From NCBI GenBank assembly GCA_026417995.1, contig JAOACF010000005.1, forward strand, positions 1 to 40,600: a DNA stretch of 40,600 nt, given 5' to 3'. The notes below the pieces were generated by a model. That model had not been told where the DNA came from. It searched no databases and worked only from the letters and a program-made list of their open reading frames with translations. This document shows positions 7,538 to 15,983 of this stretch, piece by piece. A program made the position numbers and the translations under genes. Numbering within the stretch: the first letter of the stretch is position 1; each line of letters starts with the position of its first letter. This DNA is from Negativicutes bacterium (GTDB lineage: Bacteria > Bacillota > Negativicutes > Sporomusales > JAOACF01).

Positions 7538-8722
7538 TTACAGCACCTTCTTCGCTTTCAGGGCAGCTACTTGCTCGGCAGTCATGCCCAAGAGCTCTTG
7601 CAGAATCTCCTCAGTATGTTGTCCTAAGAGCGGCGCCGGAGTATCTACTGAGCCCGGCGTAGCCGACATTTTCACGGGAACGCCGGCCATCTTGATTTTA
7701 CCGGCGACCGGGTGATCTGTCTCGACGATCATATTGCGGTAGTTGACCTGAGGATCGCTGATAACCTTATCAATGGTGTTAATCGGGGCGCAGGGAATGC
7801 CGGCGTCTTCGAGCTTATCAATCCATGCCTGAACAGTCTTATGACGGAAAACATCGTCCAAAATTGTTTTTAATTGTTTCACATTCTCAGTCCGCTTGGC
7901 GTTTGTCACAAACCGCTCATCGGCAATGAGATCGGGCCGTTCGATCAGCTTGCACAGCTTTTCCCACAGCCGGTCATTGCCAGCCCCGACAATTAGATAA
8001 CCGTCTTGGGCTGTATAAGATTCGAACGGTGTGATGGAGGGGTGGCGCGTGCCGGCGGGCTTAGGCACAACGCCGGAGGACAGATACCTGGCCATAGCAT
8101 TCTCCAATACGGCAACCTGGCAATCCATCATGCCTACATCAACCTTCTGTCCCTCACCGGTCATGGCGCGGTGGTAGAGTGCGGTCATAATGCCATAGGC
8201 AGTAAACATCCCGGCAATAATATCGCCGACCGATGCGCCGACGCGGCACGGTTCGCCGCCTTCAGGACCGGTGATGCTCATGATGCCGCCCATTGCCTGC
8301 ACAACGATGTCATAAGCCGGCTTATCTTTATAAGGACCGGTGTGGCCGAAGCCGGAGCAGGCCGCATAGATGATTTTGGGATTAATCTCTTTCAGAACAT
8401 CATAGCCGATACCGAATTTTTCCATTGTGCCAGGCCGATAGTTTTCCAGCACGACATCAGCTTTTTTGACCATTTCCTTAAACAAGTCAATGGCTTCCTG
8501 CTCTTTGAAGTTCATGGTAATCGAGCGCTTATTCCGGTTTAAGCTCATGTAATAAACGCTCTCTTTGCCGATAAAAGGTCCGAATGCCCGGGAATCATCA
8601 CCAACTTCGGGTGGCTCAATCTTAATGATGTTGGCGCCAAAGTCGGCCAGCATCATCGAGCAATAGGGACCTGCCAAAACCCGCGACAGGTCAAGTACAA
8701 CGACATTTTTTAACGGTTTCAT
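7538..8722 (-). CDS. Class III (CaiB/BaiF family) CoA-transferase
   Basis: The 394-residue protein has the full family layout: an N-terminal LDLSRVLAGPYCSMMLADFGA, then NRNKRSITMNF, ENYRPG, and the AYDIVVQAMGG segment whose Asp (near residue 165) is the expected catalytic residue. Members move CoA between carboxylic acids through an aspartyl-CoA anhydride. The substrate cannot be told from sequence; succinyl-, formyl-, itaconyl- and benzylsuccinyl-type enzymes all look alike here. Next to dicarboxylate carriers and the propionate cycle, a dicarboxylic acid is a reasonable guess. The ATG at 8722 follows AAGGAGG, and the gene is separated from the upstream carrier by a terminator. Confidence 0.85.
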   Translation of the reverse strand: MKPLKNVVVLDLSRVLAGPYCSMMLADFGANIIKIEPPEVGDDSRAFGPFIGKESVYYMSLNRNKRSITMNFKEQEAIDLFKEMVKKADVVLENYRPGTMEKFGIGYDVLKEINPKIIYAACSGFGHTGPYKDKPAYDIVVQAMGGIMSITGPEGGEPCRVGASVGDIIAGMFTAYGIMTALYHRAMTGEGQKVDVGMMDCQVAVLENAMARYLSSGVVPKPAGTRHPSITPFESYTAQDGYLIVGAGNDRLWEKLCKLIERPDLIADERFVTNAKRTENVKQLKTILDDVFRHKTVQAWIDKLEDAGIPCAPINTIDKVISDPQVNYRNMIVETDHPVAGKIKMAGVPVKMSATPGSVDTPAPLLGQHTEEILQELLGMTAEQVAALKAKKVL

Positions 8723-8883
8723 TCTTGCTTTGTGCCTCCTTGTAAAAATTGTGGAATTATACCTATATTAAATACTCTATCGTAGTAAATATCCCCTTCT
8801 GCTCGACGGTAATCTTTCGGCAATTCTCCCTTAGTTTGTCCGTGTATAACAGGAATAAACGGGAAAATCATCGCAAATTGCGA

Positions 8884-8918
8884 AAATCGGGCCGGCAGCC
8901 TATGCCGCCGACCCGATT
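8884..8918 (-). terminator. Terminator-like hairpin after the first MatC-type carrier
   Basis: On the minus strand AATCGGG pairs with CCCGATT, with a further GGCA/TGCC inner pairing, followed by TTTCGCAATTT. It lies about 12 bp past the stop of the carrier gene. The remaining bases up to the CoA-transferase start (8723-8883) show no gene. Confidence 0.7.
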
Positions 8919-8929
8919 GCGCGTTACTA

Positions 8930-10273
8930 TTAGAAACCAAGAATACCGAAGAAGACCCAGCACACAATAGCGCCGACAACGGACATCGAAAGACCCCAGA
9001 TGAGCAAGTTGCGGAACAACTTGGCCTTGTCTTCGTGTTCACCGGCGCAGGCAATGCAAAGCGCGCCCAGTGTTGAGAGCGGCGAGGTATCAACCAAGTG
9101 TGCGCCAATATTGATCGAAGAAATCATGGCAATAGGGTTGCCGCCACCGATCTCCTTAATAAGACCAGGCACAAGTGGTAAGAACATCGGCATTACTACA
9201 CCAGACGAACTGGAGTATGCCGAGATAATACCGGTAAAGAGACCAAGCCATGCGTTGACCGTAACCGGATTGGAGATCGCACCGATCATCTTAACCATAG
9301 CATTAAGGCCGCCGGATTGATCCATTACATCTATCAATACCGAAACACCGCAAACCATCATAATAACGCCCCACGGCATTACCTTTACAGCTTTTTTACT
9401 ATCCCCAGATCCGGTCAGCATAAGCACGCAGGAAAGGATAAACGCGATAGAGCCAACATTAGAAAGCATATTCATTACGTACTTCGGGAATACGCCCTTC
9501 ATACCAGGAAGACCCGGAACAACAACTAAAACAATCAGTAGAGCTACCATAGCAAGCGTAAGCAATTGATGCTTATCAAACGGCTCTGGTTTAGGCGCAA
9601 GTTCATCAATATTCAGAGTAGCGCCACGCTGCTTTTGAATCCAAGCCCAACCTCCCAGCAGGAAGAAACCACCAACATTGACAAGACCTTGAGCTACTTC
9701 GGAGTTGAAATGAATTTTCCAAGCCAAACCATTAAGGTCAGTCAATCCAAGCGGTTGCGCCATTTTAGCGATTAAACCGTTGGATATAATACCTGTAGGG
9801 GCGAAGGGGGAGAATGCCGCGCCATTAGCCGCACCAACAACGATGAGCGTCATCAGAAAGGCAGGCATGCCGACGCGTGCAGCAATAGCCATAGCTACCG
9901 GCGCCATTAATGCTGTGCCAGCAATATTACCAGGTCCAATGGTAGTGACAAAAGTAGTAAGCAAAAATACAATAAGAGGTATTAGCGCAGTGTTACCTTT
10001 GCATAGGCGGACTGAGTAAGCGGTAAGCTTTTCCATCGTGCCATTGGTCTGCGCCATACCAAACATAAAAGTAACACCAACCAAAATCATGAACAGACTG
10101 AGTGGAAACGAGCTCATAATTTTGGCGCCGGTCATGCCACCCCAGATACCGCCGACAACAATAGCAAAACCAATGCTCAAGAAACCGACATTCAAATCCT
10201 CGTTAACACAACTGATGATAACAACGACTGCAAGGGCAACTAACGACATAATTGCTGCCAATGAAATATCCAT
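8930..10273 (-). CDS. MatC-type dicarboxylate carrier (paralogue 1)
   Basis: This polytopic carrier of 447 residues has the N-terminal domain of MatC, a malonate/dicarboxylate carrier, within the broad ion transporter superfamily. Telling features are VGVTFMFGMAQTNGTMEKL, TIGPGNIAGTALMAPVAMAI, FSPFAPTGIISNGLI in the first half, and AYSSSSGVVMPMFLP and NIGAHLVDTSPLSTLG in the second. I chose the ATG at 10273 because GAGGAGG precedes it; the frame runs 12 codons further, across that site. It is closely related to the carrier at 10638-11936. Succinate, malate or fumarate are likely substrates by context, but the family does not settle this. Confidence 0.82.
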   Translation of the reverse strand: MDISLAAIMSLVALAVVVIISCVNEDLNVGFLSIGFAIVVGGIWGGMTGAKIMSSFPLSLFMILVGVTFMFGMAQTNGTMEKLTAYSVRLCKGNTALIPLIVFLLTTFVTTIGPGNIAGTALMAPVAMAIAARVGMPAFLMTLIVVGAANGAAFSPFAPTGIISNGLIAKMAQPLGLTDLNGLAWKIHFNSEVAQGLVNVGGFFLLGGWAWIQKQRGATLNIDELAPKPEPFDKHQLLTLAMVALLIVLVVVPGLPGMKGVFPKYVMNMLSNVGSIAFILSCVLMLTGSGDSKKAVKVMPWGVIMMVCGVSVLIDVMDQSGGLNAMVKMIGAISNPVTVNAWLGLFTGIISAYSSSSGVVMPMFLPLVPGLIKEIGGGNPIAMISSINIGAHLVDTSPLSTLGALCIACAGEHEDKAKLFRNLLIWGLSMSVVGAIVCWVFFGILGF

Positions 10274-10336
10274 TAATTCTTTTCCTCCTCGCCATAATAT
10301 TAGACTCAAAAATAATGTCTTCCTGGAGAGTTTTGT

Positions 10337-10352
10337 CTAGTGGTCATCCAGC
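10337..10352 (-). promoter_or_regulatory. Candidate operator shared with the rnf leader
   Basis: The stretch CTAGTGGTCATCCAG on the plus strand differs from the one at 5357 by a single missing A. Its core, TGGATGACCA on the minus strand, is a TGGnnnnCCA dyad. It lies about 65 bp before the carrier start at 10273, where a repressor could act. The flanking 10353-10599 is a gene-free, AT-rich stretch in which I see no convincing sigma-A promoter. Confidence 0.35.
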
Positions 10353-10599
10353 ATCTACTCTGCCATCTTACCTGGTGCGATTGGGATAAGACCGTTGCAG
10401 CTTCGTAACAACCAGCCAATGGGCGGCATCCCCCCTTTCAAAAATTTAAAATGTTGCTTACAGTAGCAAAATAGCCACTAATCAGAAAACTTGCAGTGAA
10501 AATTATATGCCGAAAATTGCTATTTCCGACATATATAATGTTTAACAGTATTCGCGAAACGAGTGAAAAAACCTTCTTTATGTTAGTTGGATATTGTCG

Positions 10600-10630
10600 T
10601 AAGCAAGGGGGAAAAATCCCCCCGCGCTTA
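10600..10630 (-). terminator. Hairpin after the second MatC-type carrier
   Basis: TAAGC pairs with GCTTA and GGGGGG with CCCCC across an A/T loop (5 to 6 bp G/C core). It lies 7 bp beyond the stop of the carrier gene. The tract after it is not U-rich, so termination may be weak. Confidence 0.6.
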
Positions 10631-10637
10631 TAAAGTT

Positions 10638-11936
10638 TTAGAGACCGAGCAGACCGAAGGCCACATAGCAGACGATAGCGCCGACAACCGACATGGACAG
10701 TCCCCAGAGCATGAGATTGCGGAACAACTTAGCTTTGTCCTCGTGTTCGGCGGCGCAGGCAATGCACAGAGCGCCCAATGTAGAAAGCGGCGAGGTATCT
10801 ACCAGGTGCGCGCCAATGTTGATCGAGGAAATGAGAGCAACAGGATTGCCGCCGCCGATCTCTTTAATCAGGCCGGGAACCATTGGCAGGAACATGGGCA
10901 TTACCACACCAGAAGAGCTGGAATATGCTGAAATGATGCCGGTAACAAAACCCAGCACACCGTTGACAGTGGTCGGATTGGAAACCGCTCCGATCATCTT
11001 AACCATGGCGTTCAGGCCACCGGCTTTATCCATTACGTCAATCAATACCGACATACCGCACACCATCAGGATAACGCCCCACGGCATCGACTTAACAGCC
11101 TTAGCGTCATCGGCAATACCGAAAAGCATGAAGATTGAGCCAATGAAAAACGCGGTCATACCTACGTCCCATTTAAGAAAGATTACTGCGGAAACAAGAG
11201 CGGCAATACCTGCTAAAGTTATCCATTGATGAGTTGTAAAGGGCTCTGGCTTCGGCGCAATTTCGTCAATATTGATGGCATTGCCTTTTTGCTTGCGCAT
11301 CCAAGCCAGACCGCCCAACAGGAAGAAGCCGCCGAAGTTTACAACGCCTTGTACAATTTCTGAGTTAAAATGAATTTTCCAGGCAAGAGCGCTAAGCGAT
11401 TCAGCGGGTATTCCCAATCCAGGGGCCATCTTGGCGATAAGACCGTTAGAAATAATGCCTGTCGGGGCAAACGGCGAGAAAGCCGCGCCGTTTGCGGCGC
11501 CAACTACCAGTAAAGTCATCGCGAAAGCAGGAAGACCAATACGACCAGCTATCGCCATTGCCACTGGCGCCATCAGTGCAGTCGAAGCAATGTTGCCAGG
11601 ACCGATGGTAGTGACGATGGTAACAAGTACAAAGAGAATTATCGGAATCAGCGCGGTGTTACCTTTCGCCAGGCGTACGGCATAAGCGCTGAACTTCTCC
11701 ATTGTGCCGTTGACCTGCGCGCAGGCAAACATGAAGGTAACTCCGACCAAGATCATGAATAAACTTACCGGCCAGCCGGCAAATACAGCTGATACTTTCA
11801 TTTTCATAAAAGTCATACCAACAAAAAGACCGGCAGCGATACCAAGGATACCAACGTTCATTTCCTTGAAACAGGAAATAAGAACGATGATGAGCAGTGC
11901 TACGATGGATACCAATGCTGCAGTGGATATTTCCAT
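10638..11936 (-). CDS. MatC-type dicarboxylate carrier (paralogue 2)
   Basis: This 432-residue carrier is of the same family as the next gene downstream. The two share near-identical runs, among them GAANGAAFSPFAPTGIISNG, the AYSSSSGVVMPMFLP segment and INIGAHLVDTSPLSTLGALC, and both end in a similar WGLSMSVVGAIVC helix. The main difference is the first 50 residues and a shorter loop before the sixth helix. The ATG at 11936 follows AGGAGGAG. It comes 175 bp after the decarboxylase genes and lies in the same direction, so it may move the dicarboxylates that feed or leave the propionate cycle; this is an inference. Confidence 0.82.
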   Translation of the reverse strand: MEISTAALVSIVALLIIVLISCFKEMNVGILGIAAGLFVGMTFMKMKVSAVFAGWPVSLFMILVGVTFMFACAQVNGTMEKFSAYAVRLAKGNTALIPIILFVLVTIVTTIGPGNIASTALMAPVAMAIAGRIGLPAFAMTLLVVGAANGAAFSPFAPTGIISNGLIAKMAPGLGIPAESLSALAWKIHFNSEIVQGVVNFGGFFLLGGLAWMRKQKGNAINIDEIAPKPEPFTTHQWITLAGIAALVSAVIFLKWDVGMTAFFIGSIFMLFGIADDAKAVKSMPWGVILMVCGMSVLIDVMDKAGGLNAMVKMIGAVSNPTTVNGVLGFVTGIISAYSSSSGVVMPMFLPMVPGLIKEIGGGNPVALISSINIGAHLVDTSPLSTLGALCIACAAEHEDKAKLFRNLMLWGLSMSVVGAIVCYVAFGLLGL

Positions 11937-12103
11937 TGTCTCTCCTCCTACATAGCTGTTAGTATAAATAAATGGTGCATTGCCTAATTCAGCAAGAGGT
12001 TCTATACGCAGCCACGAATAATCATATCTAGTGCTGCATGTAGTGTATCTGCTGTTATTATAAGACTACTCAATTTGGTTGATTCTTATTCAGTTCGCGG
12101 AAA

Positions 12104-12123
12104 GACGAGGATTATTCCTCGTC
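12104..12123 (-). terminator. Hairpin spanning the stop codon of the small decarboxylase subunit
   Basis: On the minus strand GACGAGG and CCTCGTC form a perfect 7-bp stem whose loop AATAAT holds the TAA stop codon; TTTCC follows. It may end or thin transcription of the decarboxylase operon. The following 11937-12103 holds no gene. Confidence 0.6.
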
Positions 12124-12267
12124 ATCCGCTTCCTCTTCTTCCTCTGCGGGAGCCGGGAAAGCGGCATGTAAAGCCTTAGTAGCCAGAATAAACACGGCGA
12201 TAACGGCGAACATAGTGGGCAGGGCTACTGCCAGCATGGTGATCGCTTTAGTTGTTGCTACACCCAT
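12112..12267 (-). CDS. Small OadG-like membrane subunit of methylmalonyl-CoA decarboxylase
   Basis: A 51-residue reading frame lies 18 bp after mmdB, with GGGGAGGAAAAGATA before its ATG. It has one membrane helix (about residues 11-33, MLAVALPTMFAVIAVFILAT) followed by a proline/alanine hinge and a very acidic tail (EEEEEADDEE). This is the layout of the N-terminal anchor of OadG/MmdD subunits, and of the short OadG-related subunits of sodium-pumping decarboxylases. The delta/epsilon-like subunit at 14074-14391 has no membrane helix, so this peptide probably supplies the missing anchor. Its function is inferred from position and layout; sequence identity to a known subunit could not be tested. 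Confidence 0.8.
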   Translation of the reverse strand: MGVATTKAITMLAVALPTMFAVIAVFILATKALHAAFPAPAEEEEEADDEE

Positions 12268-12285
12268 TATCTTTTCCTCCCCTTG

Positions 12286-13443
12286 TTATTTCGTCAGCGC
12301 CGGAATTAACGCGAGCACCAGACCGCCGGCAACAACCGAAGCAACCTGACCGGCAACGTTAACACCGATAGCATGCTGAATGATAAAGTTCGTCGGATCT
12401 TCTTTGAGCGCCATTTTGGCAATGACGCGGCCAGACATCGGGAAGGCCGAGATGCCGCAAGCGCCGATCATTGGATTGATCTTCTTGGAGCTAAACATGT
12501 TCAGCAGCTTGGCGAACAGCACGCCGCCGACAGTATCAAATACAAAGGCAATAGCGCCCAGCACCATGATCAGACCTACTTCAATTGTCAGGAAACGATC
12601 GGCCGACATAGTGCCGCCGATAGTGATGCCAAGCACCAAAGTAACCAGGTTAGCTAACTCATTTTCTGCCGCACCGGAAAGATTTTCGACGCAACCGGCT
12701 TCTTTCAAAATATTGCCGAACATAAGCGCGCCAATTAATGCAACCGAAATCGGCGCAACAATACCGGCAATCAGTACAATCATGATCGGGAAGAGGAACT
12801 TGGTAGTCTGGGAAACGGGCTCTTCGCCGACAAAGCTCATTTTAATCTTGCGCTCGTTTTCAGTGGTGATTGCCTTGATAACAGGCGGCTGGATCACCGG
12901 CACGAGCGACATATACGAGTATGCGGCAACAGAAAGCGGTCCTAACAATTCTTTCGCGTAACGGCTGGCAACATAGATGGTAGTCGGACCGTCGGCTGCA
13001 CCGATAATGCCGATCGAAGCGGCATGCTCAAAAGAAAAGCCCACGAGAGTTGCGGCAATAGCTGTCGCGAAAATTCCAAACTGGGCAGCTGCCGCAAACA
13101 ACATTACCGACGGGCGACGGATCAGCGGAGCGAAATCGCACATTGCGCCAATGGCAATAAAGATAAGTACGGGGAATAGTTCGTTAGCAATACCAGCTTG
13201 GTACAGAACGATAAGGAACCCTTCTTCGCCAGGGTGCGTGGAAACTGCGGAAGAATGCGGGATATTGGCCAGGATTGCGCCGAAACCGATCGGCAGCAGC
13301 AGCGCCGGCTCATAATCCTTCTTAACCGCAAGATAAATCAGAATTGCGCCAATCAACCACATAACGACGTGCTTCCAAGAAAGGCCCAGGATACCCATCA
13401 GAAGCTCATCTAACCATGGATACTGGTGGAGTAATGCTTCCAT
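12286..13443 (-). CDS. mmdB: Methylmalonyl-CoA decarboxylase beta subunit, Na+-pumping membrane protein
   Basis: The beta subunit decarboxylates the carboxybiotin and moves Na+ outward. The 385-residue protein starts with an amphipathic segment and then has about nine to eleven helices. It carries the family signatures: GFGAILANIP near residue 57, DFAPLIRRPS, GIIGAADGPTTIYV near residue 148 with the Asp that is essential in homologues, and the C-terminal GACGISAFPMSGRV. The ATG at 13443 follows GGGAGGT. It is separated from mmdC by a 155-bp gap with a hairpin and a possible internal promoter, so its level may be set apart from the soluble subunits. Confidence 0.93.
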   Translation of the reverse strand: MEALLHQYPWLDELLMGILGLSWKHVVMWLIGAILIYLAVKKDYEPALLLPIGFGAILANIPHSSAVSTHPGEEGFLIVLYQAGIANELFPVLIFIAIGAMCDFAPLIRRPSVMLFAAAAQFGIFATAIAATLVGFSFEHAASIGIIGAADGPTTIYVASRYAKELLGPLSVAAYSYMSLVPVIQPPVIKAITTENERKIKMSFVGEEPVSQTTKFLFPIMIVLIAGIVAPISVALIGALMFGNILKEAGCVENLSGAAENELANLVTLVLGITIGGTMSADRFLTIEVGLIMVLGAIAFVFDTVGGVLFAKLLNMFSSKKINPMIGACGISAFPMSGRVIAKMALKEDPTNFIIQHAIGVNVAGQVASVVAGGLVLALIPALTK

Positions 13444-13489
13444 TTCTCTTTGTTACCTCCCATTAAGTAATTAAAATCCAAACATTGAC

Positions 13490-13518
13490 AGAATACTATT
13501 TATTAACATAAGTCGCAA
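13490..13518 (-). promoter_or_regulatory. Possible internal promoter before mmdB
   Basis: On the minus strand TTGCGA (13513-13518) and TATTCT (13490-13495) stand 17 bp apart, about 47 bp before the mmdB start. Each hexamer matches four of six consensus positions, so this is only a candidate. Confidence 0.3.
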
Positions 13519-13556
13519 GGGTTATTCTAAACTTTTTTGCCGGTTAATTTTTCCAG

Positions 13557-13586
13557 TTGTGCGGCTGGATATCCCCAGCCGCACAA
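13557..13586 (-). terminator. Hairpin between mmdC and mmdB
   Basis: TTGTGCGGCTGG and CCAGCCGCACAA form a perfect 12-bp stem with a 6-base loop, 12 bp after the mmdC stop. No strong U-tract follows. It could be a partial terminator or a 3' end stabiliser that sets subunit ratios. Confidence 0.6.
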
Positions 13587-13598
13587 ACCGGATAATTC

Positions 13599-14021
13599 TT
13601 AGCCGATAACTGCCATAATTTCACCAGGTTTAACGCTTTGTCCGGCATCAACATTGATGGATTTGATGATGCCATCTCGCGGCGCGCCAATTTCGTTCTG
13701 CATTTTCATGGCTTCCAGCAGCAGAATAACGTCACCTTTCTTAACCTTAGCGCCGGCTTTGGCAACAATTTTAGTAACTTTACCGGGCATCGGAGCGGTC
13801 ACCGGGGTTTCGCCGGCGCCCACTTCAGCCGGAGCGGCTTTGGGCGCGGGAGCGGCGGCAGGTGCAGGAGCGGCAGCCGGCGCAGGAGCAGCGGCAGGTG
13901 CAGGAGCAGCGGCAGGCGCAGGAGCGGCAGCCGGTGCAGGAGCTGCGGCGACAGTCACGCCTTGCTCTTGCACTTCAACGTTATAGGCAACACCATTGAC
14001 GTTAACTACAAACTTTCTCAT
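13599..14021 (-). CDS. mmdC: Methylmalonyl-CoA decarboxylase gamma subunit, biotin carrier protein
   Basis: This subunit carries biotin between the carboxyltransferase (alpha) and the membrane pump (beta). The 140-residue protein has a short N-terminal fold (MRKFVVNVNGVAYNVEVQEQ), a flexible Ala-Pro linker at about residues 27-63, and a biotinyl domain. The biotin site is EAMKMQNE, with Lys106 the modified residue. The linker is coded by an 18-bp tandem repeat. The ATG at 14021 follows GGAGGAA. The gene lies 52 bp after the delta/epsilon-like subunit gene. Confidence 0.95.
   Translation of the reverse strand: MRKFVVNVNGVAYNVEVQEQGVTVAAAPAPAAAPAPAAAPAPAAAPAPAAAPAPAAAPAPKAAPAEVGAGETPVTAPMPGKVTKIVAKAGAKVKKGDVILLLEAMKMQNEIGAPRDGIIKSINVDAGQSVKPGEIMAVIG
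13849..13950 (-). repeat. 18-bp tandem repeat coding the MmdC Ala-Pro linker
   Basis: Units start at 13849, 13867, 13885, 13903, 13921 and 13939, each a variant of GGAGCGGCGGCAGGTGCA on the plus strand; the last is partial. Each unit codes six residues of alanine and proline. Such repeats can gain or lose units by slippage, which would change linker length without breaking the frame. Confidence 0.9.
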
Positions 14022-14073
14022 GTTAGAATTCCTCCATCCTATTTGTTATTTATTATTATTGTTGGACAGACTT

Positions 14074-14391
14074 CTAGGCGAATTGGCGGCTGTCCATGAT
14101 CTTCTGGCGGCCGGCAATCGCCCAGGCGTCGCTGGCGCGCTTGATGCGCAGGCCTAAGCCTGTTCCTGCGCCTCGGGAATGGTGAATGGCGGCGGCGATA
14201 GCCGCAATCATTTCATCATCTGACATTACCATATTGATACTGGCACTGATAGCAGCGATAATTTCCGGCTTGATGCCGGCTTCCACATTTTCTTCTAAAG
14301 TGGCTTCCACGGCAGCGGGAGCAGCTTTTTTCTTCTTTTTGGGAGCCGCCTCTTTTTTACCGCCGCCGAACAAGGAATCGAAAAAACCCAT
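14074..14391 (-). CDS. Methylmalonyl-CoA decarboxylase delta/epsilon-like subunit without a membrane helix
   Basis: The 105-residue protein begins with a short amphipathic segment (MGFFDSLFGGGKK), then a lysine- and alanine-rich stretch. A C-terminal region follows (IIAAISASINMVM, then RASDAWAIAGRQKIM) that resembles the C-terminal part of MmdD delta and the short epsilon subunit of Veillonella. Known delta subunits begin with a membrane helix; here none is visible. The anchor may instead be the 51-residue peptide at 12112-12267. The ATG at 14391 has a modest AAAGGGG site. Position between mmdA and mmdC matches the known gene order mmdA-D-E-C-B. The subunit name is uncertain, so I give no symbol. 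Confidence 0.8.
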   Translation of the reverse strand: MGFFDSLFGGGKKEAAPKKKKKAAPAAVEATLEENVEAGIKPEIIAAISASINMVMSDDEMIAAIAAAIHHSRGAGTGLGLRIKRASDAWAIAGRQKIMDSRQFA

Positions 14392-14418
14392 TATTCTATC
14401 CCCTTTCTGTCAAGCGGG

Positions 14419-15948
14419 TTACAGCGGAATATTGCCGTGTTTTTTCGCCGGACGCGCTTCACGCTTGGAAGCCAGCATATTAAGGGCGGAAATGATGCGC
14501 GGCCGGGTTTCGGCAGGCTCGATTACCTGATCGACAAAGCCGCGTTCGGCTGCTTTATACGGGGTAGCAAACTCTTCCACATATTTTTCGGTTTTGGCTT
14601 TGGCATCCGGATCGCCTTTAAAAATGATGTTGGCTGCTCCGGCAGGACCCATGACGGCAATTTCCGCCGACGGCCAAGCCAGAACCTGGTCTGCGCCGAG
14701 GTCTTGGGAACACATGGCCAGATAGGAACCGCCGTAAGCCTTACGGGTGATAACGGTAATTTTGGGAACAGTTGCTTCGGAATAAGCATAGAGCATTTTT
14801 GCGCCATGGCGGATAATGCCGCCGTATTCCTGATTGGTGCCGGGCAGGAAGCCGGGAACGTCAACCAGGTTAACCAGCGGAATATTAAAGCAGTCGCACA
14901 TGCGGATAAAGCGCGCTGCTTTGTCGGATGCGTTAACATCCAGGCAGCCGGCCATAACCGAAGGCTGGTTGGCGATGATACCCACCGATTGACCGTCGAA
15001 GCGGGCAAAGCAGGTTATAATGTTCTTGGCGTAGTGTTCCAGAACCTGGTAATACTCGCCGTTGTCGACAATCTTAGCAATTACGTCCAGCATGTTGTAC
15101 GGCATGTTGGGATTGTCAGGCAGCAGTGTATTGAGGCCCGGATCCATGCGCATCGGTGAATCGCCGGTGTCAATGACGGGAGCGGTTTCCATGTTGTTGC
15201 TCGGCAGGAAGCTTAGCAGGTAACGAATCTGGCGAATGCAGTCATCTTCATTTTCGGCTGCGAAGTGCGCAACGCCGGATACGCTGTTATGAGTCATAGC
15301 GCCGCCGAGTTCTTCGGCCGTAACTTCTTCGGCGGTAACCGATTTAATAACCTGCGGGCCAGTAATGAACATCTGGCTAGTATTTTTAACCATGTAAATA
15401 AAGTCGGTCAGCGCGGGGGAGTAAACTGCGCCGCCGGCGCACGGGCCCATAATTGCCGAAATCTGGGGAATTACGCCGGATGCAATGGTATTGCGGAAAA
15501 AGATTTTGCCATATCCGGCTAAAGCATCAACTGCTTCCTGAATGCGCGCACCGCCGGAATCGTTAATGCCAATCAAAGGGGCGCCCATCTTCAGCGCCAA
15601 ATCTTGCACTTTAACGATTTTTGCTGCATGCATTTCACCAAGCGAGCCGCCTTCGACGGTAAAGTCTTGGGCAAAAACGTAAACCAAGCGGCCATCAACC
15701 GTGCCATAGCCGGTAACTACACCTTCGCCGGGGAGTTCTTTCGTATCCATGCCGAAGTTAACGCAGCGGTGACGCACGAATTGGTCAAGCTCAACGAATG
15801 TGCCTGGGTCGAGCAGTTTCTCAATACGCTCACGGGCCGTCATTTTACCTTGGGCATGCTGCTTCTCAATCCGCTTTTCGCCGCCGCCAAGCTTGATCTT
15901 TTCCTGACTTTTCTTGAGAAACTCAATTTTTTCCTGGATGGTAGCCAT
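14419..15948 (-). CDS. mmdA: Methylmalonyl-CoA decarboxylase alpha subunit, carboxyltransferase
   Basis: The alpha subunit moves the carboxyl group of (S)-methylmalonyl-CoA to the biotin on MmdC. At 509 residues it has the usual length and both crotonase-like halves of acyl-CoA carboxyltransferases. Visible signatures are [40 protein letters not shown] with its oxyanion-hole glycines, [20 protein letters not shown], and in the C-terminal half [20 protein letters not shown] and [13 protein letters not shown]. The close sequence kin are decarboxylase and propionyl-CoA carboxylase beta chains; the neighbouring beta, gamma and small subunits decide for the decarboxylase. The ATG at 15948 follows GGAGGTG. 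Confidence 0.95.
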   Translation of the reverse strand: MATIQEKIEFLKKSQEKIKLGGGEKRIEKQHAQGKMTARERIEKLLDPGTFVELDQFVRHRCVNFGMDTKELPGEGVVTGYGTVDGRLVYVFAQDFTVEGGSLGEMHAAKIVKVQDLALKMGAPLIGINDSGGARIQEAVDALAGYGKIFFRNTIASGVIPQISAIMGPCAGGAVYSPALTDFIYMVKNTSQMFITGPQVIKSVTAEEVTAEELGGAMTHNSVSGVAHFAAENEDDCIRQIRYLLSFLPSNNMETAPVIDTGDSPMRMDPGLNTLLPDNPNMPYNMLDVIAKIVDNGEYYQVLEHYAKNIITCFARFDGQSVGIIANQPSVMAGCLDVNASDKAARFIRMCDCFNIPLVNLVDVPGFLPGTNQEYGGIIRHGAKMLYAYSEATVPKITVITRKAYGGSYLAMCSQDLGADQVLAWPSAEIAVMGPAGAANIIFKGDPDAKAKTEKYVEEFATPYKAAERGFVDQVIEPAETRPRIISALNMLASKREARPAKKHGNIPL

Positions 15949-15983
15949 GTCACACCTCCATCAATGTTGGGACAGAGAAGAGA

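Noticed and set aside
8719-9108. A 129-residue frame covering the gap before the CoA-transferase gene
   Set aside because: It overlaps the carrier gene in another frame and crosses its terminator; composition is not protein-like.
10407-10424. Rex site before the MatC-type carrier (TTGTTACGAAGC on the minus strand)
   Set aside because: Only one half-site fits; the other half does not resemble TTAACAA or TTCACAA.
13849-13950. CRISPR-like or minisatellite array
   Set aside because: The repeats are in frame inside mmdC and code its Ala-Pro linker.
14419-15948. Propionyl-CoA carboxylase beta chain
   Set aside because: The sequence family fits, but the neighbouring membrane beta subunit and biotin carrier define a sodium-pumping decarboxylase.
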